Counted from the stretch's first letter, positions 35,356 to 45,034 are shown. The stretch is DNA of 64,000 nt from Thiotrichaceae bacterium (GCA_026991885.1 JALXAQ010000090.1:1-64000), one strand, 5' to 3'. Notes: generated by a model from the sequence alone, not told the origin. Program-made: numbers and translations.

Positions 35356-36709
35356 AAAGTCCCTTAATAGCCCAAAGTTCCAATTCAACATCCTGAAATT
35401 TATCACCAAGATGAATCGCAAAACCACCCGAATTGGACATATCTTTCCAATAATCACTTTTTTGGTCTAAATCAAAATAGGTAAAACCGCTATGAATGGG
35501 AATTTGACGGGGTACAGCCCGTGTGACTTGAACTCTAACGCCGGGCAAATTTAACTTGATCATACGATTGATTTTTTCAACAGCCCCAATCTTCACTTGT
35601 TTTGGAAATTCGTGATGTAAAACTTCATTAGCGACTTGTGCATTAACAGCAAGCACAAAATGAGCCTGATCAAGCAACTCACGCAAATTGATTTCTCCGA
35701 TGGTTTCAGCCATCTTTGCCACATAAAGACCCACACCACGCCCTGGTCCACGATATTCCAAGGCTATAGCAAAAACATTTTGGTCGATCTCTAAACTTAA
35801 AGCTTGCCGTAAATCATCCATGACAGGTTTAAAAGTGCCTTGTAAATCTTCGTGAATATAGGGTGGAAATTGGAGAGGCCGTTTATTGTCATGGGTAAAA
35901 GTAGCAAATTCACCCGCCATTTGCAAAATTTCGCGGTAAAAACTTTCTGGATGGAGACCAGAGATTTCCGTCAAGTGCAGGATCAAAGGCTCAAAACGAT
36001 TGACCGTTTGTAATAACATAAAATCACTGATTTCTGCCAGTCCACGCCCGGTTTCTGTGGCACGCAATGCGAGGGCTTCGCCTCGAAAACGCAATAATCC
36101 CAGTAACTCTTTAATATAGCCACTTAATTTTGGCACGGCATGACAATTTAGATTCGGTGGGATAAAATCTTCATCCAGCAGCACCTGAGCCGTTCTGACT
36201 TCTTTGATATGGGCAAGTGCTAAACAGGCATATTCTCCTCGCGTCTCATGCTCCAAAATAAAACGCAAGCGCAATTGACCAATCTTCAATTTCACACGAT
36301 TTTGTGAACAGGCATTGCTATCTCCAAGTTCACAGTCTTCTATAACATAGCGAGCTAAATGATCCGTGACATTGTCTTTTTCCACAATATCCGCGACACC
36401 GTGACGCTTAAGCGGCAATGCCAAAAAGAGGGTTTCATTTTTTAAATCCTCATCAATCTCTATGGCGGGGGGCGGGGGGACATCTTCAGGTATATTGATC
36501 GTTGTCCCATCTGGTAACACGGCACGACATTCAAGCAAGGCAAATTTGCCCAAAGATAAAATTTCTGGGTCAAATTTAAGCGACTGAATGCCCCAGGCGT
36601 ATGGTCCATTCCAATGAGACTGGATCAAATTTTCAAAATAGCGGTCTTGTTGTTGAAAGTGCTGTGGACGAATAAACAGCCCTTCTGACCAAATGACTTT
36701 GTTAGACAT
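35354..36709 (-). CDS. tssK: Type VI secretion baseplate protein TssK
   Basis: TssK (ImpJ/VasE) links the baseplate to the membrane complex. The 451 residues begin with the signature IWSEGLFIRPQHFQQQDRY (family form: 'W.EGMFLRPQHFQQ'), and the middle holds the shoulder and head regions. The C-terminal part has AIEKINRMIKLNLPGVRV-like and GFTYFDLDQKSDYWKDM segments (seen as VEKINRMIKLNLPGVRV and FTYFDLDQKSDYWKD), ending ELWAIKGL. Length and motifs are typical. It starts 17 bp downstream of tssJ; its stop is overlapped by a repeat arm. Confidence 0.96.
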   Translation of the reverse strand: MSNKVIWSEGLFIRPQHFQQQDRYFENLIQSHWNGPYAWGIQSLKFDPEILSLGKFALLECRAVLPDGTTINIPEDVPPPPAIEIDEDLKNETLFLALPLKRHGVADIVEKDNVTDHLARYVIEDCELGDSNACSQNRVKLKIGQLRLRFILEHETRGEYACLALAHIKEVRTAQVLLDEDFIPPNLNCHAVPKLSGYIKELLGLLRFRGEALALRATETGRGLAEISDFMLLQTVNRFEPLILHLTEISGLHPESFYREILQMAGEFATFTHDNKRPLQFPPYIHEDLQGTFKPVMDDLRQALSLEIDQNVFAIALEYRGPGRGVGLYVAKMAETIGEINLRELLDQAHFVLAVNAQVANEVLHHEFPKQVKIGAVEKINRMIKLNLPGVRVQVTRAVPRQIPIHSGFTYFDLDQKSDYWKDMSNSGGFAIHLGDKFQDVELELWAIKGL

Positions 36710-36725
36710 ATTGATTTAGACGATG

Positions 36726-37373
36726 TTATCGCAAGTTTTTATATTTCTGATAAGTATCATAGGATTTGTCAAGAGTATCCAAGGATTTGTCAAGATCGAT
36801 CTCTCCCTGATTGGAAGGATCGTCAGATATCCCATCATCTTCCAAGTTTTTGACCCGAATACCCTTGGCTTCCAGAAGCACAACGATACGCCTTGTTTCA
36901 AGAGGTTTGATCTTTAATATGGCACGCCAACGGGCGTTATCAATGTCACGATAGGCAGCCATTATGCCAATATAACGTGTATCAGGCTGCAATTTACGCC
37001 TATAACGACGCGCCTTGTTGGGCTTAAATTGCAACTCATCCTGCTCTAATAAATCGGCACCGAGTGTCGCCTTATCATCTTCATATAATGAAAAAAAATC
37101 CGCTTTTTTAAAGGTTCTAAACGATTTTAACTCATAAATACGAACCTTCAAAGGCGACGCATGACCACTGGCGGACTGATTCAATTTGGAAGAAGTGGTA
37201 AAAGTGGCATCAAGCCAAGTCAATTTAGGTGCTGTTTTTTTGACAGGGGGTGGTGGTTTCTCTTCTCCCACTTTGATACCCATTCCCGGTAAACTCACAG
37301 AGAATGGTGTTGAACAGGCCGTCATAAACACCAGGAGTAATAAAGCCATTAAGCTATTATATAAATGTAACAT
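36726..37373 (-). CDS. tssJ: Type VI secretion outer-membrane lipoprotein TssJ
   Basis: TssJ (VasD/SciN) is the outer-membrane lipoprotein that binds the TssM C-terminus. The 215-residue precursor has a lipoprotein signal (LLLLVFMTAC, lipobox MTAC) and a Pro-rich linker. A transthyretin-like beta domain follows, with PLKVRIYELKSFRTFKKADF and the conserved RYIGIMAAYRDIDNARWRAI stretch. A last segment of about 30 acidic residues (DDGISDDPSNQGEIDLDKSL) extends beyond the usual end of the family. It lies between tagH and tssK with gaps under 20 bp. Confidence 0.93.
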   Translation of the reverse strand: MLHLYNSLMALLLLVFMTACSTPFSVSLPGMGIKVGEEKPPPPVKKTAPKLTWLDATFTTSSKLNQSASGHASPLKVRIYELKSFRTFKKADFFSLYEDDKATLGADLLEQDELQFKPNKARRYRRKLQPDTRYIGIMAAYRDIDNARWRAILKIKPLETRRIVVLLEAKGIRVKNLEDDGISDDPSNQGEIDLDKSLDTLDKSYDTYQKYKNLR

Positions 37374-37391
37374 TTTTTTTCACCATAGCCA

Positions 37392-38837
37392 TTAATGCCC
37401 ACGCTGCTTTTTTTTCAAATCCAAACGATGTATTTGTTCTTCATAAGCTTGGGCTAATTCGTCACTCAACAAATCGTTGAAATCCAGATCATTATAATAT
37501 TTAACATAAGTTTTCCACTTCTGACTATCTGCGTTAAACCATTTTTTCTTATGTTCTTGTTCCACAAGCATTTCTATCTCTCTGGGAGACAAACGTTCCA
37601 ATGTATTTTCCAAACCACTCAGGACCCCATTACCCATACCGATCAGATGTGCCTCAATATCTTCAAACGCCTCTTGGAGAGACTCTCGCATTGGAATATA
37701 TCCCGGACGTTTCAATAACATAATTTCTAGTACCATCTTGGGGTCCAGAATGTTCTTCAACGGGTTATTTTCCCCAGCACGAAAACGGGTTGCTTCTATA
37801 TCAACACCAATTTTGAATGTTTTTCTGGCCTCAATCAGTTTGATAATCCCCTCCATCATTTCTCTGAAGGCTTGACCCAAGCTTATCATTAAATCAGGAT
37901 CAAGTTGATCAATAGAGATGTTTGTGAGTCCTGCACCTTCTAAAAAGGCCGCTATTGCGTCTTGATCATCGCCATGTGGAGTACTGGGTGGTTTTGGGGG
38001 CTTTGGGTCGTCCTCTTGCGTGTTAGTTGAAGTTTTTGGCGTTTTTGTTTTCGTTGAACCTGTTGGCGGTTCTGGCGTTGGCTTGGGTATAGGTTTCGGT
38101 ATGGACTGAGGATTCCGCTCTTCTAAAGTCACCTCAATCTCATACTTGTCAATATATAATAGATCCCCATCATTTAATTTGCGTTTATCATTTTTAAAAA
38201 GATCGGCTTCTAACTGCTCCGGACTCTGAATAATAGCTGTACCACCACTGCTATGGTCAACAATATAGTAACCGTCCTCTCGATATTGAATTGTAGCGTG
38301 TTCTCCTGATATATAATGCTCATCATCGGCTAACACCCAATCATTATCTGTTGATCGACCAATTGTTCCACCTTGAGTATCAAAAGTGATCTGACTTTTT
38401 TGCTCAGGCGGCAAATCTTGTGGCTCTATAATGCACAAGGTGACAGCAGGAATCTTTGCGCCTATTATCTCTTGAGCATCGTCGGGTGGTCCTGGGGGCA
38501 ATGGGGCCGCCTCTGATTCTATAGAGACTTCAATGTCATAATCGCCAAGATATAATATATCCCCATTCTTTAATTTGCGTTCCTCCTTATGAAAATATTC
38601 CGGTTCTGCCAGATCAGAACTTTGAAGACTCGTACCATTACTGCTATGGTCAATAAAATAGTAACCGTCTTCTCGATATTGAATCGTCGCGTGTTCTCCT
38701 GACACCAAATCATTGTCTAATACCCAATCATTGGCTGATAAACGGCCAATCTTTCCACCTTGAGTATCAAAGGAGATGATACTTTCTTGGTCAGGCGGCA
38801 AATCTAGTGGTTCTATAATGTGAAACGTGATAGTCAT
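37392..38837 (-). CDS. tagH: T6SS-associated FHA protein TagH with two tandem FHA domains
   Basis: An FHA-domain scaffold that reads threonine phosphorylation and promotes T6SS assembly (Fha1/TagH/ImpI type). The 481 residues carry two FHA domains. The first is around residues 15-100 (KIGRLSANDWVL, SGEHATIQYREDGYYF, HSSNGTSL). The second is around 130-225 (TIGRSTDNDWVL, SGEHATIQYREDGYYI, HSSGGTAI). The pair is an internal duplication with near-identical cores, and the second has Gly for the usual Asn before Gly-Thr. A Pro/Thr-rich linker leads to the TagH C-terminal domain (FLEGAGL, RFRAGENNPLKN, EAFEDIEAHLIGM). It is first in the T6SS operon. The ATG at 38837 is preferred over a TTG at 38858. 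Confidence 0.93.
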   Translation of the reverse strand: MTITFHIIEPLDLPPDQESIISFDTQGGKIGRLSANDWVLDNDLVSGEHATIQYREDGYYFIDHSSNGTSLQSSDLAEPEYFHKEERKLKNGDILYLGDYDIEVSIESEAAPLPPGPPDDAQEIIGAKIPAVTLCIIEPQDLPPEQKSQITFDTQGGTIGRSTDNDWVLADDEHYISGEHATIQYREDGYYIVDHSSGGTAIIQSPEQLEADLFKNDKRKLNDGDLLYIDKYEIEVTLEERNPQSIPKPIPKPTPEPPTGSTKTKTPKTSTNTQEDDPKPPKPPSTPHGDDQDAIAAFLEGAGLTNISIDQLDPDLMISLGQAFREMMEGIIKLIEARKTFKIGVDIEATRFRAGENNPLKNILDPKMVLEIMLLKRPGYIPMRESLQEAFEDIEAHLIGMGNGVLSGLENTLERLSPREIEMLVEQEHKKKWFNADSQKWKTYVKYYNDLDFNDLLSDELAQAYEEQIHRLDLKKKQRGH

Positions 38838-38921
38838 ATCAGATTTTATAGGTAGCAACTTGGGTTATTTATAATTATTAATTAAAAATTAGCCTAAAAA
38901 ATCGTTGATGTCAATAATAGA

Positions 38922-39050
38922 GTTGTCCGTCAATAAAAAATAAAATCATCAAAACCAGACCTGGCAGGTTGAAAAGAAAACCTGCCAGGTCAAAGTCACA
39001 ACACTGCTACGGGTTTTGATTTTGACCTGCCAGGTCTGGTTTTGACTTTG
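38922..39050. repeat. MITE-like element, CCAGACCTGGCAGGT family (copy 1)
   Basis: Repeated ACCTGCCAGGT palindromes in inverted order. 78 bp at 38923-39000 are identical to 54085-54162. It fills the gap between tagH and mdh. Confidence 0.92.
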
Positions 39051-39084
39051 GTTTTGACTTTCAGACGTTATTTCATGCACGTTC

Positions 39085-40062
39085 CTAAGCTAGCAAATCG
39101 ACAATAGCATCCCGTTCCTGTTCAAGTTCACGTTGGTTTGCCAATAGATGGGTGCGGCTAAACTCATCAATCTCTAAGCCTTGCACAATTGAAATTTCAC
39201 CATTTTTGATAGTCACTGGGAATGAATATATGAGCCCCTCCGTAATGCCATAGCTACCATCACTACAAACCCCCATGCTGACCCATTCATCAGTACCCAT
39301 TGCCCAGTCGCGTACATGTGAAAGGGCCGAAAAACCGGCAGACGCTGCACTGGATTTGCCAGCGCGTGCTTTAATAATAGCCGCCCCCCGCTGTTGCACT
39401 GTGGGCATGAAATCATTGACGATCCAATCTTGATCAACTAAGGATTTAGCCGGTTGACCATCGACAGTGGCATGACTGATGTCAGGATATTGAGTCGCAG
39501 AATGGTTGCCCCATATAATCACATTTTTGACAGCCGTGACTTTGACACCCGTTTTAGTCGCCAATTGTGCATAGGCACGTTGGTGATCAAGGCGTGTCAT
39601 AGCGGTAAATTGTTGAGGTGCCAAATCAGGCGCAAAATGCTTCGCAATATAGGCGTTGGTGTTGGCGGGGTTGCCGACAACCAGCACTTTGACATCACGG
39701 CTCGCATATTCATTCAATGCCTGACCTTGTACTTTGAAAATTTCTCCGTTGAGTTTAAGTAGATCAGACCTCTCCATCCCTGGTCCCCGTGGGGTCGCGC
39801 CGACCAGTAGGGCGTAGTCAACATCGGTAAAGGCGAGACTGACATCATCCGTTATGATAACATCATCTAACAATGGATAGGCGCAATCTTGCAGTTCCAT
39901 CTGTACGCCATTTAAAGCCCCTAATGCAGCCGGTATATCAGATAAGTGCAAAATGACTGGCTGATCGGGTCCTAGCATTTCCCCACTGGCAATACGGAAT
40001 ATCAAGGAATAGGCAATTTGACCCGCGCTTCCCGTGACTGCGACACGTACTGGTGCTTTCAT
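39085..40062 (-). CDS. mdh: Malate dehydrogenase (NAD-dependent)
   Basis: Interconverts malate and oxaloacetate in the TCA cycle. The 325 residues begin with the Rossmann fingerprint [19 protein letters not shown] and keep GNPANTNAY, the substrate-binding MTRLDHQRA and the active-site His in [13 protein letters not shown]. Substrate Arg residues lie around [15 protein letters not shown]. Length and motifs fit the type of about 326 residues rather than the 312-residue E. coli Mdh. A strong ribosome site (AAAGGAATT) precedes the start. It diverges from sucA across a 329-bp repeat-rich gap; both encode TCA enzymes. Confidence 0.96.
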   Translation of the reverse strand: MKAPVRVAVTGSAGQIAYSLIFRIASGEMLGPDQPVILHLSDIPAALGALNGVQMELQDCAYPLLDDVIITDDVSLAFTDVDYALLVGATPRGPGMERSDLLKLNGEIFKVQGQALNEYASRDVKVLVVGNPANTNAYIAKHFAPDLAPQQFTAMTRLDHQRAYAQLATKTGVKVTAVKNVIIWGNHSATQYPDISHATVDGQPAKSLVDQDWIVNDFMPTVQQRGAAIIKARAGKSSAASAGFSALSHVRDWAMGTDEWVSMGVCSDGSYGITEGLIYSFPVTIKNGEISIVQGLEIDEFSRTHLLANQRELEQERDAIVDLLA

Positions 40063-40391
40063 AGTAAAATTCCTTTGGTGATGAAAATAACATTAAACTT
40101 GTCCCTAAATACCCTACCTCAAAGATATTTTTTTTTATTTAGGAACAAATCTATTCTATCAAAATGACCAATCTTTCGGGATAGTATTTAGGAAATTTGT
40201 AACTACTCAGCTATCCTCGTTCCCACGCTCTGCGTGGGAATGCATACTGGGACGCGGAGCGTCCCGCACCGCAGAGCGGTGCTAACATACACTCCCACGC
40301 AGAGCGTGGGAGCGAGAGGTAGAGCAATCTTTCAGGATAGTATTTAGGAAATTTAAGACTTTTGTTGAATTAATTTTAAAATTATATAAAA
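40063..40391. other. Divergent mdh-sucA gap with direct repeats and a hairpin array
   Basis: No gene is seen. A 30-bp direct repeat (CAATCTTTCGGGATAG..., 40169-40198, and its copy at 40325-40354, one mismatch) flanks a 101-bp array (40216-40316). The array holds four hairpins of the CTCGTTCCCACGC family, each with a GCGGAGCG, GCAGAGCG or CTCTGCG core. Promoters for both genes must lie in or around these repeats but none is clear. Confidence 0.8.
40216..40316. repeat. Four-hairpin array, CTCGTTCCCACGC family
   Basis: Outer arms CTCGTTCCCACGC and GCGTGGGAGCGAG enclose stems GGGACGC/GCGTCCC and CACCGC/GCGGTG. Each loop is built on GAG or CTC triplets. Related arrays are at 19268 and 43198. Confidence 0.9.
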
Positions 40392-43175
40392 ATGTCAATA
40401 AATATCAAAAAATTGAGTGAACAGTCCTACCTTTATAACGCTGCCTTTATCGACGACTTATATGAAATTTATTTAGCCAATCCCACCCAAGTCAATGAAG
40501 AATGGCGGGCGTATTTTATGCGGCTACAACAAGAGCAACCCTTGGAGCAGCCAGAAATCCCCCATGCACCGATTAAAGCCGCGTTTGCTCAAATTAAAGC
40601 GCCCCTTTATAACAACTTACGCAAGGGTGCCGATGACGCGACACTGGCTCTTTTTGCCCAAAAACAGGCCGCCGTCTTGCGGATGATTAATGCCCACCGT
40701 TTTCGGGGACATCAACAAGCCAATTTAGATCCCTTGCAGTTACAAGAACGGCCCTATATTGAGGAATTGTACCCAGAATTTTATGGCCTTACGCAAGCCG
40801 ATAGAGACACGGTATTTCATACGGGCTCTTTATATGGTGTGGATAAAGCCAAATTATCAGACCTCATCAAGCGAGTCAAAACGATTTACTGTGGTGCTAT
40901 CGGTGCCGAATATATGCACATCACTGATACTAAACAAAAACGCTGGATTCAACAACGTTTAGAAGGTGCCCAGGCTAAACCTAATTTTACGAAAACAACG
41001 AAACTCAATATTCTCAAACGCTTGACGGCAGCGCAAGGGTTAGAAGAATTTCTGCATACTCAATATGTTGGGCAAAAGCGTTTTTCCCTAGAGGGCGGCG
41101 AAAGTCTGATCCCGCTCATGGATGAACTCATTCAAAATGCCGGCTCGATGGGCATCCAAGAAATCGTTATAGGCATGGGGCATCGTGGGCGTTTAAATGT
41201 GCTCGTCAATATTTTGGGCAAACGCCCCAAAGATATATTCTCCGAATTTGAAGGCAAAATGGGTACCGGATCAGGTGATGTCAAATATCATCTCGGCTTT
41301 TCCTCAGAGGTGATGACACCGGGTGGGCAAGTGCATTTAGCTATGGCATTTAATCCCTCTCACCTAGAAATCATCAATCCGGTGGTAGAAGGTGCTGTCC
41401 GTGCCCGCCAAGAGCGGCGCGATGATAAAAAGCGTAACAAAGTCTTACCGGTACTGATTCATGGCGATGCCGCCTTTGCTGGGCAAGGGGTGATCATGGA
41501 AACCCTCAATTTGTCGCAAACGCACGGATATGGCACCGGCGGCACTGTGCATATCATCATCAATAATCAAATTGGTTTTACCACCAGCGATCCCTTAGAT
41601 TCGCGCTCAACTTTATATTGCACCGATGTTGTCAAAATGATACAAGCCCCGATTTTTCATGTCAATGGGGATGATCCAGAGGCGGTATTATTTGTGACTA
41701 AACTGGCGCTCAATTATCGGATGGCCTTTAATAAAGATGTGGTGATTGACATGGTATGTTATCGCCGTCAAGGGCATAATGAGGCAGATGATCCGTTTGC
41801 AACACAGCCGATGATGTATCAAAAAATCGCCAAGCATCCCAAAACGCAAGCCATTTATGCAGAACGCTTATTTAAAGAGGGCATTATTGGTCCTGGAGAA
41901 GGTGACTCCCAGCGACAACAATACCGGACTGCCCTAAAAACTAAAGAGGTGGTTTCCCGCCCGGTACATCAAGCATTTAAAGGTGCCGTCAATTGGAAAT
42001 CTTATATAGGCACACACTGGACAACAGTGGCAGACACTCGTATCAGTCTCGAACAATTGCAATATTTGATCGAAAGATTCACAAGAATACCTGATAATTT
42101 TAAACTCAATCGCGGTGTTGCTAGACTGATACAGGCGCGTCGGCAAATGGGTTGGGGGCAATTGCCCATTGATTGGGGGTGCGCTGAGACGCTGGCTTAT
42201 GCCACGCTATTAGAAGCTGGGTATCCTGTACGTTTATCGGGTCAAGATAGCGCACGGGGCACATTTGCCCATCGCCATGCTGTATTGCATAACCAAGACA
42301 CTGGCGAAACTTATCTGCCCTTACAACACTTATCTGATAACCAAGCCAAATTTTTGGTGATTAATTCGTTGCTCTCTGAAGAAGCGGTGCTTGGGTTTGA
42401 GTATGGCTATAGTGCTTCCGATCCTGAAACTTTGGTGATTTGGGAAGCGCAATTTGGTGATTTTGCCAATGGTGCCCAAGTGGTGATAGACCAATTTCTC
42501 ACTTCTTCTGAGGCAAAATGGCAACGTTATTGTGGCTTAGTCATGTTTTTGCCGCATGGCTACGACGGTCAAGGACCTGAACATTCTTCGGCGCGTCTTG
42601 AGCGTTATTTGCGCTTGTGTGCGGAGGATAATATTCAAGTCTGTGTGCCGAGTACTCCGGCGCAATTTTTTCATTTATTAAGGCGACAGATGCTCAGGGC
42701 TTATCGTAAACCATTGATTATTATGACACCCAAGAGTTTATTGCGCCATAAATTGTGTGTCTCTCACTTTGAAGATTTTACCGAGCGAGGCTTTCAAACG
42801 GTGATTGATGAGGAGATTGTGCCGCCCGAAAAAGTTGAACGTTTACTCTTTTGCAGTGGCAAAGTTTATTATGATCTCATAGAAGCCCGTATCGAACAGG
42901 GCATTGAAAATATCGCTATCATTCGCATAGAACAGCTTTATCCTTATCCCAAAGTAGCGATGGCAGAAGTGCTGGCGCGTTATTCTCATGTCAAACAGCG
43001 CGTGTGGGTACAAGAAGAGCCACGAAATCAAGGGGGATGGTGGTATATGCGATATTTTATGGAGATTAAATTAGAATATGTTGGACGACCTTCTTCTGCT
43101 TCACCCGCAGCGGGCTATTTTGAAATTCACCGTCAACAACGTCAGGCGTTGATTGCGGAGGCGTTACAAATATAG
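40392..43175 (+). CDS. sucA: 2-oxoglutarate dehydrogenase E1 component
   Basis: The thiamine-diphosphate E1 that decarboxylates 2-oxoglutarate in the TCA complex. The 927 residues have the E1o N-terminal segment (YNAAFIDDLYEIYLANPTQV) that docks on the complex. GMGHRGRLNVLVNILGK and GDAAFAGQGVIMETL mark the TPP fold, and INNQIGFTTS and HVNGDDPEAVLFV carry the Mg-TPP site. EYGYSASDPETLVIWEAQFG lies in the pyrimidine domain. The last segment is LEYVGRPSSASPAAG. It is the usual size. In most relatives sucB follows directly; here about 1.9 kb of repeat, broken ATPase and DUF4276 genes intervene. Confidence 0.97.
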   Translation: MSINIKKLSEQSYLYNAAFIDDLYEIYLANPTQVNEEWRAYFMRLQQEQPLEQPEIPHAPIKAAFAQIKAPLYNNLRKGADDATLALFAQKQAAVLRMINAHRFRGHQQANLDPLQLQERPYIEELYPEFYGLTQADRDTVFHTGSLYGVDKAKLSDLIKRVKTIYCGAIGAEYMHITDTKQKRWIQQRLEGAQAKPNFTKTTKLNILKRLTAAQGLEEFLHTQYVGQKRFSLEGGESLIPLMDELIQNAGSMGIQEIVIGMGHRGRLNVLVNILGKRPKDIFSEFEGKMGTGSGDVKYHLGFSSEVMTPGGQVHLAMAFNPSHLEIINPVVEGAVRARQERRDDKKRNKVLPVLIHGDAAFAGQGVIMETLNLSQTHGYGTGGTVHIIINNQIGFTTSDPLDSRSTLYCTDVVKMIQAPIFHVNGDDPEAVLFVTKLALNYRMAFNKDVVIDMVCYRRQGHNEADDPFATQPMMYQKIAKHPKTQAIYAERLFKEGIIGPGEGDSQRQQYRTALKTKEVVSRPVHQAFKGAVNWKSYIGTHWTTVADTRISLEQLQYLIERFTRIPDNFKLNRGVARLIQARRQMGWGQLPIDWGCAETLAYATLLEAGYPVRLSGQDSARGTFAHRHAVLHNQDTGETYLPLQHLSDNQAKFLVINSLLSEEAVLGFEYGYSASDPETLVIWEAQFGDFANGAQVVIDQFLTSSEAKWQRYCGLVMFLPHGYDGQGPEHSSARLERYLRLCAEDNIQVCVPSTPAQFFHLLRRQMLRAYRKPLIIMTPKSLLRHKLCVSHFEDFTERGFQTVIDEEIVPPEKVERLLFCSGKVYYDLIEARIEQGIENIAIIRIEQLYPYPKVAMAEVLARYSHVKQRVWVQEEPRNQGGWWYMRYFMEIKLEYVGRPSSASPAAGYFEIHRQQRQALIAEALQI

Positions 43176-43197
43176 GCAATCGCCTAGTACGAACGTC

Positions 43198-43302
43198 TCT
43201 CGTTCCCACGCAGAGCGTGGGAATGCCTGCCTCGACGCTCTGCGTCGTTGCAGGACGCGGAGCGTCCATGAATGCATTCCCACGCAGAGCGTGGGAACGA
43301 GA
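43198..43302. repeat. Three-part hairpin array, CTCGTTCCCACGC family
   Basis: Identical 22-bp arms TCTCGTTCCCACG... and ...CGTGGGAACGAGA, each a hairpin, enclose CGACGCTCTGCGTCG and GGACGCGGAGCGTCC. It lies just after sucA and just before the broken ATPase gene. Confidence 0.92.
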
Positions 43303-43318
43303 ATATTAGGAAAACCCA

Positions 43319-44406
43319 ATGAAAGGCAAAAGATTTATCCAAAAGCTGAAACTACAAAATTTTCTCTCTTATGAAAGAGAAGAAATTGAATTGCAACCGC
43401 TAAATGTATTAATTGGACCAAATGGCTCTGGTAAATCTAACCTGATTGAAGCATTTAGCATTTTGAAAGCCACTCCCACTAATTTGTCCCCATTCGTAAA
43501 GGGGGTGGTGTCAGTGAATTTCTTTGGAAAGGAAAAAATGAGAATCCCATTGCACAAATTGGGATAATTCTGGATAATACCGATTATCAACTGAGTTTTA
43601 CGAGCGTTAATCAGAGACTTGAGATAGTGAATGAAGTCATTCATGGCTTAAAAATAGATAAAGTACATCATAACGCCCCCGATCAATCCGTTATTGCACA
43701 AGGAATCCAGTCAAATTCAAAGGACTTTGATAAAACCTTTTACGATACCATTTTCTCTCTCCAAAATAAGTTTTCTAAAATGAGTCTATATCGCAACTGG
43801 CACATTGGTCAAGATTCAGTCTTGAGAAAACCACAACAGACTGATTTACCAGAACATCCGCTTGAAGAAGATGGCAGTAACCTTGGTCTCGTTTTAAACG
43901 ATTTACAATATCAACTCCGTAGTCAACAGATACTTGAACAGTTTCAAAAATTTTATGAAAACGCTGAAGAACTGAGTATCAAAATTTACGGAGGCACGGT
44001 GCAAATATTTATCCGTGAAAAGGGATTGAATCAGCCCATTGGAGCACCTCGTTTATCCGATGGCACCTTACATTATTTATTTTTAATGGCTTTACTCCTC
44101 GATCCAACGCCACCGCCATTGTTGTGCATTGAAGAACCCGAAATTGGCCTTCATCCCGACATTTTACCCCTGATTGCTGAGATGCTTATTGAGGCTTCGC
44201 AAAGAACGCAATTGATTGTGACGACGCATTCGGATGGCTTAGTTTCAGCACTGTCTGAACAAGCTGACTCGGTATTAGTTTGTGAGCATGATGATGATGG
44301 GAGCCACTTGTGTCGCCTTGATTCGCAACGACTGAAAACGTGGTTAGAAAAGTATTCCTTAGGTGAACTTTGGTTAATGGGGGAGATTGGGGGTAATAAA
44401 TGGTAA
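43319..44406 (+). pseudogene. AAA-family ATPase gene broken by a frameshift
   Basis: Two consecutive frames read as one AAA (AAA_21/OLD-like, no nuclease part) ATPase. The first, 43319-43567, has FIQKLKLQNFLSYEREEI and Walker A GPNGSGKS. The second, with its reading resuming as KGGGVSEFLWKGKNENP near 43497, ends with the Walker B CIEEPEIGLHPD and the switch VTTHSDGLVSAL. The break lies at TTGTCCCCATTCG (about 43485-43497). One more C in the C-run would restore LSPIRKGGGVSEFLWKG, so a single-base deletion (or assembly error) explains it. Its end overlaps the DUF4276 gene, the known partner. The role is unknown; such pairs are suspected defence modules. Confidence 0.85.
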
Positions 44407-44837
44407 AGGAAATTCGGATTTACATAGAAGGGGGTGGTGATAAAAAAGATACTAAAAAGGCAATACGTATCGGTTTTAGTGAGTTTTTAAAGGACTTAAG
44501 ACAGATTGCCCAGAAAAAAAAAATCCGTTGGCAAATCATTATTTGTGGTTCTCGTCAAAATGCTTTTGAAGACTTTAAAAATGCTTTAAAAGCGAATCCA
44601 AATGCTTTTAATGTTTTGCTAGTCGATGCCGAAGCCCCCGTAAATACAACGCCTTGTCAACATTTGAAGTTTCGAGACGACTGGGATTTGCCAAATGTTG
44701 ATGATGAACATTGTCATTTGATGGTACAAACGATGGAGGCTTGGTTGATTGTATTAGCTTTGTTAGAAGTTGAAAAAGTACGACAAGTCGCACCACATTG
44801 TGATCGCCTGTTTAGAACACTCATTCAAAAAATGTAA
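44400..44837 (+). CDS. DUF4276 family protein with an internal deletion
   Basis: The 145-residue frame starts like DUF4276 proteins (VKEIRIYIEGGGDKKDTKKA, then IICGSRQNAFEDFK and VLLVDAEAP). It continues to DDEHCHLMVQTMEAWLIV. It then jumps straight to the family's last segment, LLEVEKVRQVAPHCDRLFRT. Full-length relatives are over 200 residues, so about 70 residues between these two motifs have been lost in frame. DUF4276 is often encoded after an AAA ATPase, as here with a 7-bp overlap, and has a Toprim-like acidic pattern (the EGGGD and DAE motifs). With the ATPase frameshifted and this gene shortened, the module is probably dead. Confidence 0.8.
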   Translation: MVKEIRIYIEGGGDKKDTKKAIRIGFSEFLKDLRQIAQKKKIRWQIIICGSRQNAFEDFKNALKANPNAFNVLLVDAEAPVNTTPCQHLKFRDDWDLPNVDDEHCHLMVQTMEAWLIVLALLEVEKVRQVAPHCDRLFRTLIQKM

Positions 44838-44951
44838 ATAGCATTATTTTTATCTCGGTTGTCATAGATATTTTCTCCTACTGTCTTTATTTAAATAGTC
44901 TTGTCCCTAATATTATACACAAAACTCTCCGTGTGAGAATTTCTTGACCAG

Positions 44952-45034
44952 CTAACAGGGGCAACCATAAAGGATTGCCCCTACATCAAATGCGGTCCTT
45001 TGTAGGGACAATCCCTTGTGGTTGCCCCTGTTAG
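44952..45034. repeat. Inverted repeat of the GGGCAACCA...TTGCCCCTAC family
   Basis: The arms CTAACAGGGGCAACCATAAA and the complement ending GGTTGCCCCTGTTAG (33 bp each, few mismatches) enclose 17 bp. It lies 51 bp before the sucB start. Confidence 0.92.
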
